Made by a program: the position numbers and the translations under genes. Under the pieces are notes generated by a model, which worked only from the letters and a program-made list of their open reading frames with translations, was not told the DNA's origin and did no database searches. A stretch of DNA of 64,000 nucleotides from Pseudescherichia sp031979925. GTDB lineage: Bacteria; Pseudomonadota; Gammaproteobacteria; Enterobacterales; Enterobacteriaceae. Positions 33,617 through 43,725 of the stretch are shown here, one piece after another. Where the stretch lies: NCBI RefSeq assembly GCF_031979925.1, contig NZ_DALZFB010000013.1:26905-90904 (forward strand), written 5' to 3'. How positions within the stretch are numbered: position 1 is the first letter of the stretch; every line of letters starts with the position of its first letter.

Positions 33617-34969
33617 TCAGGCTTGCGAGAGCGGTTGTGGTAAGCGCCCGGCGCGTTTGTGGATCAGCCCGGCGCTATCGAATAGCCAGTAGAGCAGCTT
33701 CGCCATCAGCAGGCAGGCACCAAAGACCACGAGGAAGAAGACGACGCGAGAAACAAAGGCATCCAGCCCCTCACGCGCCAGCACGATCATATTGAAGATG
33801 GCACCGAAACAGAAGCTGTGCAGAATCGCCGCCTTATAGCGGTTGGTTTCGCGGTTGCCCAGCTCATAAAGCCAGTCAAACCACTTAATGATCAGCCCAA
33901 CTACGACCGCACCCAGCGGAATGAACCAGACCCCACCCATTACCACCAGCGAGCCGATCAGCGTCGGGGAGATCGCCAGCCCGGAGTGGTTGTTTAGCAC
34001 TTCCCAGGTGAAGTAGTTCGCGGTGTTCAGCACGATGCCCGGCCTGTCTGGCCACAGCCAGGTAGGGATAAACACGTAGAAGTCGCGCACGATGGGCGCT
34101 AGCCCCTGGAAGTCGATCTTGTCATAGTTTTGCAACAGCAGGGAGAGGTTCTCCCACGGCGAGAAGGTGTCACGGGTAAGGTAAAGGAAGGTGTAAAACG
34201 CCTCGTCGCCGCTCACCTGTAACCCGTAACGCTTCAGTGCCAGCCAGAACATCCCGACGATACCCAGCACGCCCGCCGCCGCCAGCATCCACAGCGAGAT
34301 CCAGCCGCGAATAATGCCGATAAACAGGAAAATAGCGAAAGCAATAATGATGTTGGCCCGCGTGCCGCCCACAATCATGTAGGTCAGCAGGCCAAAGGCA
34401 ACGGTGCTCACCAGGAAGAAGATCCAGCCCCGGCCATCCTGGCGCAGGAAATAGACCACCAGCATGGCGGGAATAAAGAAATAGAAGAAGCGCTTAAGCG
34501 CCACCCCGGAAACTTCACTCGAAAAGATCTGGCTGTAGGAGTGCAGCCGGAATAGCAGGAAGCCGTTGTGCATAAAGAAGATGCTGACGCTCACTAAAGC
34601 GATAAGCATCAGCATCACCCACGCCAGATGCGTTTCCACCCGGTTCATGGTGAACAGCGGACGACGTGGCTTGACCGCGGATGACGGCCGCAGGCGCGTT
34701 TTATAGGTGACGTAGTAGATGGCGTAGAAGCAGACCGCCGCCAGCAGGGACTGCATCATCACCTCAGGCGGCGCAACCCCGACGTTGAAGCGGAAGACCA
34801 GAATGCTGGTGAGCGGAAAGCCAAAGAAAAACGTCAGCAGGAAAAGGAGCGAAAAGAAGACGTTAAAGTTAAAACGCACGCGGCGGAATTCAAACCAGGT
34901 CAGCGTGGCGATAAACAGCGTCGCCAGCAGCCAGATGGCCAGCAGACCAGAGAACGCAAGCTGGCTCAT
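33617..34969 (-). CDS. wzyE: ECA polymerase
   Basis: Multi-spanning inner-membrane polymerase that joins ECA trisaccharide units in the periplasm. The start at ATG 34969 (MSQLAFSGLLAIW) gives 450 residues, as in E. coli, and an ATGA overlap with wecF; the open frame before it is not used. About eleven hydrophobic segments surround a periplasmic loop rich in aromatic residues (RDFYVFIPTWLWPDRPG). Confidence 0.95.
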   Translation of the reverse strand: MSQLAFSGLLAIWLLATLFIATLTWFEFRRVRFNFNVFFSLLFLLTFFFGFPLTSILVFRFNVGVAPPEVMMQSLLAAVCFYAIYYVTYKTRLRPSSAVKPRRPLFTMNRVETHLAWVMLMLIALVSVSIFFMHNGFLLFRLHSYSQIFSSEVSGVALKRFFYFFIPAMLVVYFLRQDGRGWIFFLVSTVAFGLLTYMIVGGTRANIIIAFAIFLFIGIIRGWISLWMLAAAGVLGIVGMFWLALKRYGLQVSGDEAFYTFLYLTRDTFSPWENLSLLLQNYDKIDFQGLAPIVRDFYVFIPTWLWPDRPGIVLNTANYFTWEVLNNHSGLAISPTLIGSLVVMGGVWFIPLGAVVVGLIIKWFDWLYELGNRETNRYKAAILHSFCFGAIFNMIVLAREGLDAFVSRVVFFLVVFGACLLMAKLLYWLFDSAGLIHKRAGRLPQPLSQA

Positions 34970-36045
34970 TGCGCACCTCCTGCAGCAATACGTAATGCCT
35001 CGTGCCATGGCGCAAGGTAGTTGGGGCTAAAGAAGGTAATGGCATTTTTATCCACCGCCGCCAGCTGCCGCTGGGCCTCGCGAACGACCGCCTCATCAAG
35101 CCTGTCACCGGTAAACAGCACCGGAATGTGCTGCTCAACCATATCCTGCCAGAAAGGGTTCTCCCGGTTTAACACGCAGGGGACACCTGCCTGGATTAGC
35201 AGACAGAGCGTGCCGATCCCCTGCTGGCGGGCAAAGATAAAGTAGCCAAGATCGCACCGGCGCAGCAGCGCCAGGTAGTCATCAAATTCTAGCTTATCGG
35301 CAAGGATGCGCAGGTTGTCCGCGCTAAACAGCGTCAGACCTGCCTGGCGCACTTCGGCAATATAGGCCTCGTTATTGGCTGGGTAGCCCATCGGCACGAT
35401 GACGTTAACCGTATCACCGAACTGCTGATGAACAGCCTTCAGGGCCGCGATATGCTCGTTGCTGCGATCCCCGGAGTTGCCGACCAGTACCGTTAGCTTG
35501 CCCTCGCGCTGCGTCTCCTGCGCCATCGTGTTGAGCGTGGGATCCATGCGCGTCGGGAAGTAGAGCAGTTCGCCGCGCACCTGCGGATGACGACGGGCAA
35601 AAAAATGCAGGTCGCCACGGGTAGCAAAGATACAGCCGACCTGCCGCTGGGCGAGGCGCCGTAGCGGATAGAAAAGGCGAAACTTCAGGCTCTGAGAGAC
35701 TTCGTAGAGATCGGCTCCCCAGGCGTGCCAGTTAAACTGCTGAGGCTTGATGGCACCGCGCAGCAGCGCCAGCCAGAGATCGGTATTGAACTGACCATGA
35801 AAGAAGAAGCGCTGCCGGCGATCGGCTTTGGCAAGGGCAATTACTGCCTGGGCCAGGGCTTTCTTACTGCTAAGAAAGCGTAGCGTAAGCGCCGGGAACT
35901 GCGCGCGCCAGCTCTCGTCGCCGCCGCAGATCATAAATTCGCGGGCATGCTCGCCCGTTGCCGCAAGGCTGTCGTTGAAAAAACGCAGCACGGTCAGGTT
36001 ATGGTGTGGGATATCGGATCCCAGAACGTGAATCAGTGTAGTCAT
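34966..36045 (-). CDS. wecF: Fuc4NAc transferase (ECA lipid III synthesis)
   Basis: Transfers 4-acetamido-4,6-dideoxygalactose from its dTDP form to lipid II, finishing the ECA trisaccharide. 359 residues of the TDP-Fuc4NAc transferase family (VLGSDIPHHN near the N-terminus; LVGNSGDRSNEH near 185). Four-base overlaps with both wzxE and wzyE indicate coupled translation. Confidence 0.95.
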   Translation of the reverse strand: MTTLIHVLGSDIPHHNLTVLRFFNDSLAATGEHAREFMICGGDESWRAQFPALTLRFLSSKKALAQAVIALAKADRRQRFFFHGQFNTDLWLALLRGAIKPQQFNWHAWGADLYEVSQSLKFRLFYPLRRLAQRQVGCIFATRGDLHFFARRHPQVRGELLYFPTRMDPTLNTMAQETQREGKLTVLVGNSGDRSNEHIAALKAVHQQFGDTVNVIVPMGYPANNEAYIAEVRQAGLTLFSADNLRILADKLEFDDYLALLRRCDLGYFIFARQQGIGTLCLLIQAGVPCVLNRENPFWQDMVEQHIPVLFTGDRLDEAVVREAQRQLAAVDKNAITFFSPNYLAPWHEALRIAAGGAQ

Positions 36046-37292
36046 ACCCTTTTACGCCAGAGTAGAAATACGCCACAACAGATGGCGAAATAAACGATAT
36101 AGGTGGCCATGTAGGCCTGTGCCGCACCTAACGCCCCGTGCGCCGGAATGAGCCAGTGGGAAAAGGCCGTCAGCAGCGTAAACTGGCTCACTTCCGCCAG
36201 GATATAGAAGCTTAGCGAGGCGCGGGCAATCACCAGATAGCCAAAAACATACGCGCCGACTTTCAATACGTCACCGATCAGCTGCCAGGCAAAGAGATCG
36301 CGCATGGCGATAAACTTCGCTGAAAAAAGCAACCAGATAGCAAAATCACGCAGCAGCCAGACGGTAAAACTTGCCGCCGCCACCGCAGGCAGCACAAACC
36401 GCAGCGATTTGACGATCTCGCGGCTTATCGCCTGCTTCTCCGTCAGCCGCGACAGCGTAGGCAGCAGATAGACGCTGAACGAGGCGGTAATAAACTGCAA
36501 ATAGGCATCGGAGATGCTGCTCACCCCCTGCCAGATCCCGACTTCATCCCAACCGTAGTGCGCCGCCAGCAGGTTTCGCATCATCACGTAGGCGACGGGC
36601 AACGTCACGGAGGTGATCAGCGCCATCAGGGTAAATTTGCCCAGCTGCCCGGCAAGGACACCGCTCCAGCGCGGCTTAAGGTAGCGTAGCGGCACAGTTT
36701 TACGGCGAATAAACAGCAGCAGCGCCGGGATGACTACCAGCGCCGGAACCAGCGCCAGGCCCAGCAGCGCGCCCTGATAGCCGCCCAGCCGGTAGCAGGC
36801 GTAGTAAGCGATCACCCCGATAATGCTGCCGCTGATTAGCGACAGCGCATTCCCGGCGGCGTCGCGAAAACCTTTCATCACCGCCAGCAGGAAGTTGGCC
36901 CATGCGATGCCCATCTGCACCAGCGCTACCAGACGTACCAGCCCCTGGAAGTGGGTATGGCCGAACAGCCCCTGGCTGATGGGGGCGGCAGCCAGCAGAA
37001 AAACAACGGCCAACAGCGTCGAGAACCCCAGCACCATGGTGGAAGAGGTGCCCACCACGTTGCGCAGCTGCGCCGGATCGTCATGGTACTGAGCTACAAA
37101 TTTGGTGACGCCGTTAAAAATCCCAGCCCCGGCCAACACGCCCAGCACCGTCACCAGCTGGCGGAAGTTACCCGCCTGCCCTACGCCCGAGGGGCCAAAG
37201 GAGACGGCCAGCAGCTTAACTACCAGCAGTCCCGCGCCGATTTTGACCAGCGTGCTTGCCGCGGTCCAAAGTGAAGCCTTTGCCAGTGACAT
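36042..37292 (-). CDS. wzxE: ECA flippase
   Basis: Moves undecaprenyl-PP-linked ECA trisaccharide across the inner membrane. 416 residues of the polysaccharide-transporter (Wzx/MOP) family with about twelve hydrophobic segments; it opens with MSLAKASLWTAASTLVKIGAG. It starts one base after the wecE stop and overlaps wecF by four bases. Confidence 0.95.
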   Translation of the reverse strand: MSLAKASLWTAASTLVKIGAGLLVVKLLAVSFGPSGVGQAGNFRQLVTVLGVLAGAGIFNGVTKFVAQYHDDPAQLRNVVGTSSTMVLGFSTLLAVVFLLAAAPISQGLFGHTHFQGLVRLVALVQMGIAWANFLLAVMKGFRDAAGNALSLISGSIIGVIAYYACYRLGGYQGALLGLALVPALVVIPALLLFIRRKTVPLRYLKPRWSGVLAGQLGKFTLMALITSVTLPVAYVMMRNLLAAHYGWDEVGIWQGVSSISDAYLQFITASFSVYLLPTLSRLTEKQAISREIVKSLRFVLPAVAAASFTVWLLRDFAIWLLFSAKFIAMRDLFAWQLIGDVLKVGAYVFGYLVIARASLSFYILAEVSQFTLLTAFSHWLIPAHGALGAAQAYMATYIVYFAICCGVFLLWRKRV

Positions 37293-37293
37293 C

Positions 37294-38424
37294 TTACTTG
37301 AAGTAGCTCAGCAGCGTATTGATCACCGTGCGCTGGTTAACAGGTGAGAGGTTGTAGAACAGCGGCAGGCGTAGCAAGCGCTCGCTCTCTTTGGTGGTAT
37401 AGATATCTTCGCTGAAGAATTCACCAAAGCGCTGGCCCGCCGGGCTAGAGTGCAGCGGAATATAGTGGAATACCGCCAGGATCTCCGCCTCCTTGAGGAA
37501 GGCGATCAGCTTGCTGCGATCTTCATCGTCACGCAGCTTGATATAGAACATGTGCGCGTTTTGCTCACACTCGGCCGGAACCGACGGCAGCTCAATACGC
37601 CCGGCGCGAGCCAGCGGCGTCAGGGCATCAAAATAGGTCTGCCACAGCGAGAGGCGCTGCTGATTGATACGATCCGCCGCCTCCAGCTGTGCCCACAGGT
37701 AGGCCGCCTGCAGATCCGACATCAGATAGCTGGAGCCAATATCGCGCCAGGTGTATTTATCCACCTGACCACGGAAGAACTGGCTGCGGTTGGTGCCCTT
37801 CTCGCGAATAATCTCAGCGCGTTCAACCAGCGCCCGGTCGTTGATCAGCGTCGCACCGCCTTCGCCCCCGGCGGTGTAGTTTTTAGTTTCGTGGAAGCTA
37901 AAGCAGCCGATATGGCCGATGGTTCCCAGCGCGCGCCCTTTATAGGTCGACATCACCCCCTGCGCGGCGTCCTCCACCACATACAGGTTATGATGCTTAG
38001 CGATAGCCATAATGGTGTCCATCTCACAGGCCACGCCTGCATAGTGGACCGGCACAATGGCGCGGGTGTTCTCGGTGATCGCCGCCTCGATAAGCCGCTC
38101 ATCAATGTTCATGGTGTCCGGACGGACGTCGACAAAGACGATTTTCGCTCCGCGCAACACAAAGGCGTTGGCGGTAGAGACGAAGGTATAGCTGGGCATG
38201 ATCACTTCGTCGCCGGGCTGGATATCCAGCAGCAGCGCCGCCATCTCCAGCGAGGCGGTACAGGAAGGGGTCAGTAGCACTTTGGCGCTGCCGAAACGCT
38301 GCTCCATCCACTGCTGGCAGCGACGCGTATAGCCGCCGTCGCCGCACAGCTTGCCGCTGCCCATCGCCGACTGCATGTAATCGAGTTCTGTACCCACAAC
38401 CGGGGGCGCGTTAAAAGGGATCAT
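37294..38424 (-). CDS. wecE: dTDP-4-amino-4,6-dideoxygalactose transaminase
   Basis: PLP-dependent aminotransferase making dTDP-Fuc4N for ECA. The start is ATG 38424 (MIPFNAPPVVGTEL), giving 376 residues as in E. coli; the open frame upstream lies inside wecD. The PLP lysine is in HETKNYTAGGEGG near residue 181, with SYTFVSTANAF and VEDAAQG motifs of the DegT family. Its substrate comes from RffG, which is not encoded in this cluster. Confidence 0.96.
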   Translation of the reverse strand: MIPFNAPPVVGTELDYMQSAMGSGKLCGDGGYTRRCQQWMEQRFGSAKVLLTPSCTASLEMAALLLDIQPGDEVIMPSYTFVSTANAFVLRGAKIVFVDVRPDTMNIDERLIEAAITENTRAIVPVHYAGVACEMDTIMAIAKHHNLYVVEDAAQGVMSTYKGRALGTIGHIGCFSFHETKNYTAGGEGGATLINDRALVERAEIIREKGTNRSQFFRGQVDKYTWRDIGSSYLMSDLQAAYLWAQLEAADRINQQRLSLWQTYFDALTPLARAGRIELPSVPAECEQNAHMFYIKLRDDEDRSKLIAFLKEAEILAVFHYIPLHSSPAGQRFGEFFSEDIYTTKESERLLRLPLFYNLSPVNQRTVINTLLSYFK

Positions 38425-38428
38425 TGGG

Positions 38429-39106
38429 TCACCTGTATAGCCAGTAGGCGGTGCTTTCCACGTTGGCACCGCTCTGAATGTAACGTTTAAGCGCCGCGGT
38501 ATTGCCCACCTGGGTCGCGACACGCAGAACCGAAAGCTGACGCCGCTGCGCCCAGAGGAGCGCCGCCTGCATCAGGGCCTCCCCGGCACCGCGTCCGGCC
38601 AGCAAGCCGATGCGCGCCTCGCTGTCGTTCAACTGGCGCAGCGAAACAAAGGCGCGGATCTCACCGCTGGCGGTACGCAAGACCAGACACTCGTGGTCAA
38701 ACGCGCCTTTCACCGCATTTTCAATCCACTGGGCGTAGAAGCGTCCGCTGGCGTCCGGGGCATACCACGGCGAACGGAACCGACTCTGTGCGAAGGCGTT
38801 GGCAGCCAGCTGGCGCAGCGGGCCAATATCTGCCGCGTCGGCCACCTGTGCGCCAGGGTCAGGAAGCGCGGCCGGCACGGCAAGGGCCAGATCAACCTCG
38901 CCTTCTACCAGCTTGAAACCCAGCTGCTGAAGCGCATCCAGCCGCACGGTATCCGTCGCCGGGATCTTGACCTGCACCCGCTGCCACGCGGCAAGCTGTG
39001 CCTCGTTCAGCGGCGCGGCACTGTCGTTCAGGCGCACAATGGCGCTGGAGATCCCAAAGAACTGGTTCTCCCAGGTTAATGGCTCAACTGTGCCGCGTAC
39101 CGTCAT
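38429..39106 (-). CDS. wecD: dTDP-fucosamine acetyltransferase
   Basis: Acetylates dTDP-Fuc4N with acetyl-CoA to dTDP-Fuc4NAc. 225 residues of the GNAT fold (RffC family; E. coli 224): SRFRSPWYAPDASGRFYAQW in the centre and the acetyl-CoA loop LLAGRGAGEALM near 165. It begins nine bases after the wecC stop with AAGGCGA as ribosome site. In E. coli rffG and rffH separate wecC and wecD; here they are missing. Confidence 0.94.
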   Translation of the reverse strand: MTVRGTVEPLTWENQFFGISSAIVRLNDSAAPLNEAQLAAWQRVQVKIPATDTVRLDALQQLGFKLVEGEVDLALAVPAALPDPGAQVADAADIGPLRQLAANAFAQSRFRSPWYAPDASGRFYAQWIENAVKGAFDHECLVLRTASGEIRAFVSLRQLNDSEARIGLLAGRGAGEALMQAALLWAQRRQLSVLRVATQVGNTAALKRYIQSGANVESTAYWLYR

Positions 39107-39115
39107 ATTGTCGCC

Positions 39116-40378
39116 TTAGCGCCAGACGCCTTTGGTATCAATAATGTATTGCTGGGTAACACGCTCCCCGGCAATGTCTTTAAATTCGCGATGATCTACC
39201 AGCATCACCAGCACATCCGCGTCGGCCAGCGCCGTATCCAGGGTCACCAGCTGGCAGCTGTCGGCCAGCGTTTTCGGCAGCTGATGGATATTTGGCTCCA
39301 CCACCAGCGTCTCGCCGCTGTGCCACTCGGCAATGCTGTGGGCAATCTCCATTGCCGGGCTTTCCCGCAGATCGTCGATGTTGGGCTTAAAGGCGAGGCC
39401 AAAGCAGGCGATCTTGATTTCGCTGGCCCGCTTGTCGTTTGCCGTGAGGCAGTCGGCCACCGTCGCTTTGACCTGGCTGAGCACCCAGTGCGGCTTGCTG
39501 TCGTTAACTTCGCGTGCGGTACGGATCAGCCTTGCCTGCTGTGGGTTCTGCGCCACGATAAACCACGGGTCGACCGCAATACAGTGGCCGCCTACCCCAG
39601 GCCCCGGCTGTAAGATATTGACGCGCGGGTGACGGTTGGCGAGGCGGATCAGCTCCCAGACGTTGATGCCCTGGTCAGCGCAGATCAGCGATAGCTCGTT
39701 AGCAAAAGCGATATTCACGTCGCGGAAGCTGTTCTCGGTCAGCTTGCACATCTCAGCGGTGCGGGCGTTAGTGACCACGCACTCGCCTTCCAGGAAGATC
39801 TGATACAGTTCGCTGGCGCGGGCGGAGCACACCGGCGTCATGCCACCAATGACCCGATCGTTTTTAATCAGCTCAACCATCACCTGGCCTGGCAGCACGC
39901 GCTCAGGGCAGTAGGCAACATTGATATCCGCCTGTTCGCCGGCCTGCTGGGGAAAGGAGAGATCTGGGCGCAGATCCGCCAGCCACTGGGCCATCTGCTC
40001 GGTCGCGCCCACCGGCGAGGTTGATTCGAGGATCACCAGTGCGCCTTTTTTCAGGACGGGGGCGAGTGATTTTGCCGCCGCTTCGACGTAGGCCATATCC
40101 GGCTCGTGATCGCCCTTAAACGGCGTTGGCACAGCAATCAGGTAGGCATCCGCCTCCACCGGCGTGGTGCTGGCACGCAGGAACCCCCCCTCCACCGCGG
40201 CTTTCACGACCCGATCCAGCTCTGGCTCAACGATATGAATTTGCCCGCGGTTAATAGTATCCACCGCGTGCTGATTGATATCGATACCTACAACGCGCTT
40301 CTGCCGGGAGGCGAAAGCCGCAGCGGTGGGCAGTCCAATATAGCCCAGGCCAATGACGGAGATGGTTGCAAAGCTCAT
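39116..40378 (-). CDS. wecC: UDP-ManNAc dehydrogenase
   Basis: Oxidises UDP-N-acetylmannosamine to the uronic acid with NAD+. 420 residues; N-terminal Rossmann motif GLGYIGLPTAAAF at 10-22, the catalytic cysteine segment GPGVGGHCIAVDPW near residue 265. It overlaps wecB by four bases and is followed directly by wecD. Confidence 0.96.
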   Translation of the reverse strand: MSFATISVIGLGYIGLPTAAAFASRQKRVVGIDINQHAVDTINRGQIHIVEPELDRVVKAAVEGGFLRASTTPVEADAYLIAVPTPFKGDHEPDMAYVEAAAKSLAPVLKKGALVILESTSPVGATEQMAQWLADLRPDLSFPQQAGEQADINVAYCPERVLPGQVMVELIKNDRVIGGMTPVCSARASELYQIFLEGECVVTNARTAEMCKLTENSFRDVNIAFANELSLICADQGINVWELIRLANRHPRVNILQPGPGVGGHCIAVDPWFIVAQNPQQARLIRTAREVNDSKPHWVLSQVKATVADCLTANDKRASEIKIACFGLAFKPNIDDLRESPAMEIAHSIAEWHSGETLVVEPNIHQLPKTLADSCQLVTLDTALADADVLVMLVDHREFKDIAGERVTQQYIIDTKGVWR

Positions 40379-41505
40379 AGTGTTACCCGATTATTTTTGA
40401 GTGCGTGCAGAATAAGTTCACAGGCCTGCCCGCTACCGTAAGGGTTATGCGCCCGGCTCATTGCCTGCCAGGCGTCGTTGTCCCGCAGCAGCCGCGTCAC
40501 CTCTTCGACAATGCGCTGGCGGTCGGTGCCAATCAGCCTGACCGTTCCGGCCTCGATAGCCTCGGGACGCTCGGTGGTTTCACGCATCACCAGCACCGGC
40601 TTGCCTAACGACGGGGCCTCTTCCTGAATGCCGCCTGAATCCGTCAGGATCAGCCAGGCTTTAGTCATCAGCCAGAGGAACGGCAGGTAGTCCTGCGGTT
40701 CAATTAAGATAATGTTTTTAACGTGTCCAAGGATGCGGTTCACCGGCTCGCTGACGTTAGGGTTCAGGTGTACCGGATAGACAATCTGCACATCCTGATG
40801 CTTCGCCGCAATGTCGACCAGTGCATGGCAGATCTGCTCAAAGCCCTGACCAAAGCTTTCGCGGCGGTGGCCGGTGACCAGCACCATTTTTTTAGATTCG
40901 TCGAGGAATGGATAACGTGCCGCCAGTTCGCTGTGCAGGTTTTCGTTATTCAGTACCGTGTCGCGCACCCAGAACAGCGCATCAATCACCGTGTTGCCGG
41001 TGACAAAAATCTGCTTATCCGGAATATTTTCGCGCAGCAGATTCTGCCGGGCGTTCTGCGTGGGGGCAAAATGGTACATCGCCAGATGCCCCGTCAGAGT
41101 ACGGTTCGCCTCCTCCGGCCAGGGCGATGAGAGATCGCCCGTGCGCAGCCCGGCCTCGACGTGCCCAACCGGAATACGTTGATAAAACGCCGCCAGGCTG
41201 GCAGCAATGGTCGTCGTGGTATCACCATGGACCAGCACAACGTCAGGCTTAAATGAGGCAAGGATCGGCTTTAGTCCTTCGAGAATACGGCAGGTAATTT
41301 CCGTCAGTCCCTGCCCCGGCTGCATAATATCCAGGTCATAATCCGGAACGATAGAAAAAAGGTTCAGTACCTGGTCAAGCATCTCCCTGTGCTGCGCGGT
41401 CACGCAGACTTTGGCTTCAAAATAAGGGTCCTTTGCCAGCGCATGAACCAGAGGTGCCATCTTGATGGCTTCTGGTCGTGTGCCAAATACGGTAAGTACT
41501 TTCAC
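40375..41505 (-). CDS. wecB: UDP-GlcNAc 2-epimerase (non-hydrolysing)
   Basis: Interconverts UDP-GlcNAc and UDP-ManNAc. 376 residues, as in E. coli; family motifs FGTRPEAIKMAPL at the N-terminus, VHGDTTTT near 93, GHRRESFG near 210 and SGGIQEEAP near 290. It is 56 bp after wzzE and overlaps wecC by four bases. Confidence 0.96.
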   Translation of the reverse strand: MKVLTVFGTRPEAIKMAPLVHALAKDPYFEAKVCVTAQHREMLDQVLNLFSIVPDYDLDIMQPGQGLTEITCRILEGLKPILASFKPDVVLVHGDTTTTIAASLAAFYQRIPVGHVEAGLRTGDLSSPWPEEANRTLTGHLAMYHFAPTQNARQNLLRENIPDKQIFVTGNTVIDALFWVRDTVLNNENLHSELAARYPFLDESKKMVLVTGHRRESFGQGFEQICHALVDIAAKHQDVQIVYPVHLNPNVSEPVNRILGHVKNIILIEPQDYLPFLWLMTKAWLILTDSGGIQEEAPSLGKPVLVMRETTERPEAIEAGTVRLIGTDRQRIVEEVTRLLRDNDAWQAMSRAHNPYGSGQACELILHALKNNRVTL

Positions 41506-41561
41506 AACGATTCTCTTCGATTAGATGATGAAGGCCGGGTGGCCTTCATATCAGGCAGCGC

Positions 41562-42608
41562 TTACAGTGAACGACGGCGAGTTAACGCAACACCAGCACC
41601 CACTAACGCCCCTACCATTCCCCACATGATCATCAGGAAGGCACGGCGCGGGCTATCGCGTTTTACCGGCTCTTCAGGCGTCCGCAAATAACGATAAGTC
41701 TGAAAACGGGGATCGAGCGTGGGGCCGACGTTGAGGGTATTCAGCATGGCTCGATTTTGATCATAGTCCAGATCGAACTCGGGCCCCACTGCCTGTAAAT
41801 TTTCCAGCCGCGCCTGCAGCATTGGCCGGCCCAGCAGGAACAGCTCAGAGTCGGGAAGCTCATCAGGCGGCACTTCGGTCTCGCTGCGGGAGATATTATG
41901 CTGCTCGGCAACCTTTAACGCCTGCTCAACGCTGTGCGCCCGACGTTTAAAGATCGCATTCGCGACCTCTTCCTGACGTTTCACCTGGGCCTTCATCTGG
42001 ATAGTACGCGCTGCCCATGCGCCTTTCAGCTCATCGTTAAGATGGCTGGCCGCGCGCTGGCTGGCAAAGGCGATATACTGGCGCAGCAGGTTATTGGAGT
42101 CAGGCGCGGTCTCCGCCGTCAGCTTAACGTTGTCACTGAGGCTACGCAGCGCGTCGCCTGGGGTGTACTGAATATTGTTAATCAGCTCATCAAGCAGCGC
42201 GGCGTCCGCCTTGCTGTTACCCACCGTACGCTGCTTGTAGTAGTCGGTCTGCAACCAGAAGTCACGGCGCGTATCCCATGACGCCAGCTGCATAATGAAC
42301 TCTTTATAAGATTCGTCCATGACCGAGGGCTGATCGACCGGTGCCAGGTTAGCTTTGACATCAAGATTGCGCAGAAACTGCTGCTGGGAGTAGAAGCCGC
42401 CCAGCATGTTGACCGTAGGGCGATCGGTGATGGCCGTTGCGCCCCACTCCTGTCTGGCGAAGAAGGTGTAGGCCAGTGCGATAAGTGCAAAGGCCAGCGC
42501 CACGCCGACAATCCAGAATTTCCCCGCCCATAAAGTACGAAACAAACCGCGAATATCCAGTTCATTTTCCATACTTCCTGTATGTTTTCCCGACAATGGT
42601 TGAGTCAT
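41562..42608 (-). CDS. wzzE: ECA chain-length regulator
   Basis: Polysaccharide co-polymerase setting ECA chain length. 348 residues with a membrane helix near 30-52 (FWIVGVALAFALIALAYTFF), a helical periplasmic domain and a second helix near the C-terminus (MIMWGMVGALVGAGVAL), the usual Wzz layout. It follows wecA by 13 bp. Confidence 0.95.
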   Translation of the reverse strand: MTQPLSGKHTGSMENELDIRGLFRTLWAGKFWIVGVALAFALIALAYTFFARQEWGATAITDRPTVNMLGGFYSQQQFLRNLDVKANLAPVDQPSVMDESYKEFIMQLASWDTRRDFWLQTDYYKQRTVGNSKADAALLDELINNIQYTPGDALRSLSDNVKLTAETAPDSNNLLRQYIAFASQRAASHLNDELKGAWAARTIQMKAQVKRQEEVANAIFKRRAHSVEQALKVAEQHNISRSETEVPPDELPDSELFLLGRPMLQARLENLQAVGPEFDLDYDQNRAMLNTLNVGPTLDPRFQTYRYLRTPEEPVKRDSPRRAFLMIMWGMVGALVGAGVALTRRRSL

Positions 42609-42621
42609 CGCTATCCCAGAA

Positions 42622-43725
42622 TTACTTGGTTAGAGTTGGTTTATGTCCACTATTACGACGCATTTTACGTTTGACGCGTTTGATAAAGCGCGCCACTTTC
42701 CATGCACGTTTAATGCACCATCCGTACAGGAAGAAAGCTAGCACAAACAGTGCCAACATTACCCATTCAGGAATAAAATGCAGATATTCCGTTACTACGC
42801 CGACGGCGGCCAGCAGGGCAGCAGCCAGCGTAATCAGCACAAAGGCCTGGCGGGAGGTGAAACCGGCGCGCATGATCAGATGGTGAATATGCTGGCGGTC
42901 AGGGGAGAAAGGGCTCATGCCTTTGCGCAGGCGGCGGTACATGATAGCGACCATATCCATCAGCGGAATAGCGATAATCCACAGGGCGGTCACCGGGCTA
43001 ATCGGGTGCGTCTGGCCCTGGGTGGTTTCCAACAGGATCCAGATAACGGTAAAGCCAATCAGCGTACTGCCCGCATCGCCCATAAAGACTTTATAGCGGC
43101 GGCCAAGAATACCCAGGTTAAGCAGGATATAGGGAAGAATGGCGGCGATCATCGCAAAGCACCACATCGCAAGACTAAGCTGACCGTCGAACCACAGAAT
43201 AATGCCGATAGCGGCAAAGGAGACGCAGGAGAGCCCCCCGAGCAGGCCATCGATACCATCCACCATATTAAAGGCGTTAATCGCGGCCCAAACGGCAAAC
43301 AGCGTCAGGAAGAAGCCGAACGGCCCCAGCACCATCTCCCAGGTGCCAAAAATGTAGCCAAGACTGCTGAGATAGAGTTTACCCACCACCATCATCACAA
43401 TAGCAATGATTGCCTGAACGGTAGCGCGAATCTTAACGCTGATATCAAAACGGTCATCCAGCGCCCCGATAAACACCAGGACCCCGGCACACATGAGATA
43501 GAGCGCGGCATGCGGAATATAGTAGTCAGCAATAGCAAACGTATAGCAGATCCCGGCATAGACTGAGATGCCGCCCACTAAAGGGATTAACCCCTGATGA
43601 CGTTTACGAAAGTTTGGTTTATCGACCAGCCCCACTTTTTTTGCCACTTTGCGGGCAAAAAAGAGAAAGATAAACGTGAGTAAAAAAATACTGAATAACT
43701 CAGTAACTGCAGTGAGTAAATTCAC
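42622..43725 (-). CDS. wecA: Undecaprenyl-phosphate GlcNAc-1-phosphate transferase
   Basis: Starts ECA (and often O-antigen) synthesis by loading GlcNAc-1-P on undecaprenyl phosphate; target of tunicamycin. The start is GTG 43725 (VNLLTAVTELFSIF read as Met), giving 367 residues as in E. coli; the frame opens 26 codons earlier without support. Eleven hydrophobic segments; the conserved LDDRFDIS, NAFNMVDGIDGL and HIHHL loops are present. Confidence 0.95.
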   Translation of the reverse strand: MNLLTAVTELFSIFLLTFIFLFFARKVAKKVGLVDKPNFRKRHQGLIPLVGGISVYAGICYTFAIADYYIPHAALYLMCAGVLVFIGALDDRFDISVKIRATVQAIIAIVMMVVGKLYLSSLGYIFGTWEMVLGPFGFFLTLFAVWAAINAFNMVDGIDGLLGGLSCVSFAAIGIILWFDGQLSLAMWCFAMIAAILPYILLNLGILGRRYKVFMGDAGSTLIGFTVIWILLETTQGQTHPISPVTALWIIAIPLMDMVAIMYRRLRKGMSPFSPDRQHIHHLIMRAGFTSRQAFVLITLAAALLAAVGVVTEYLHFIPEWVMLALFVLAFFLYGWCIKRAWKVARFIKRVKRKMRRNSGHKPTLTK

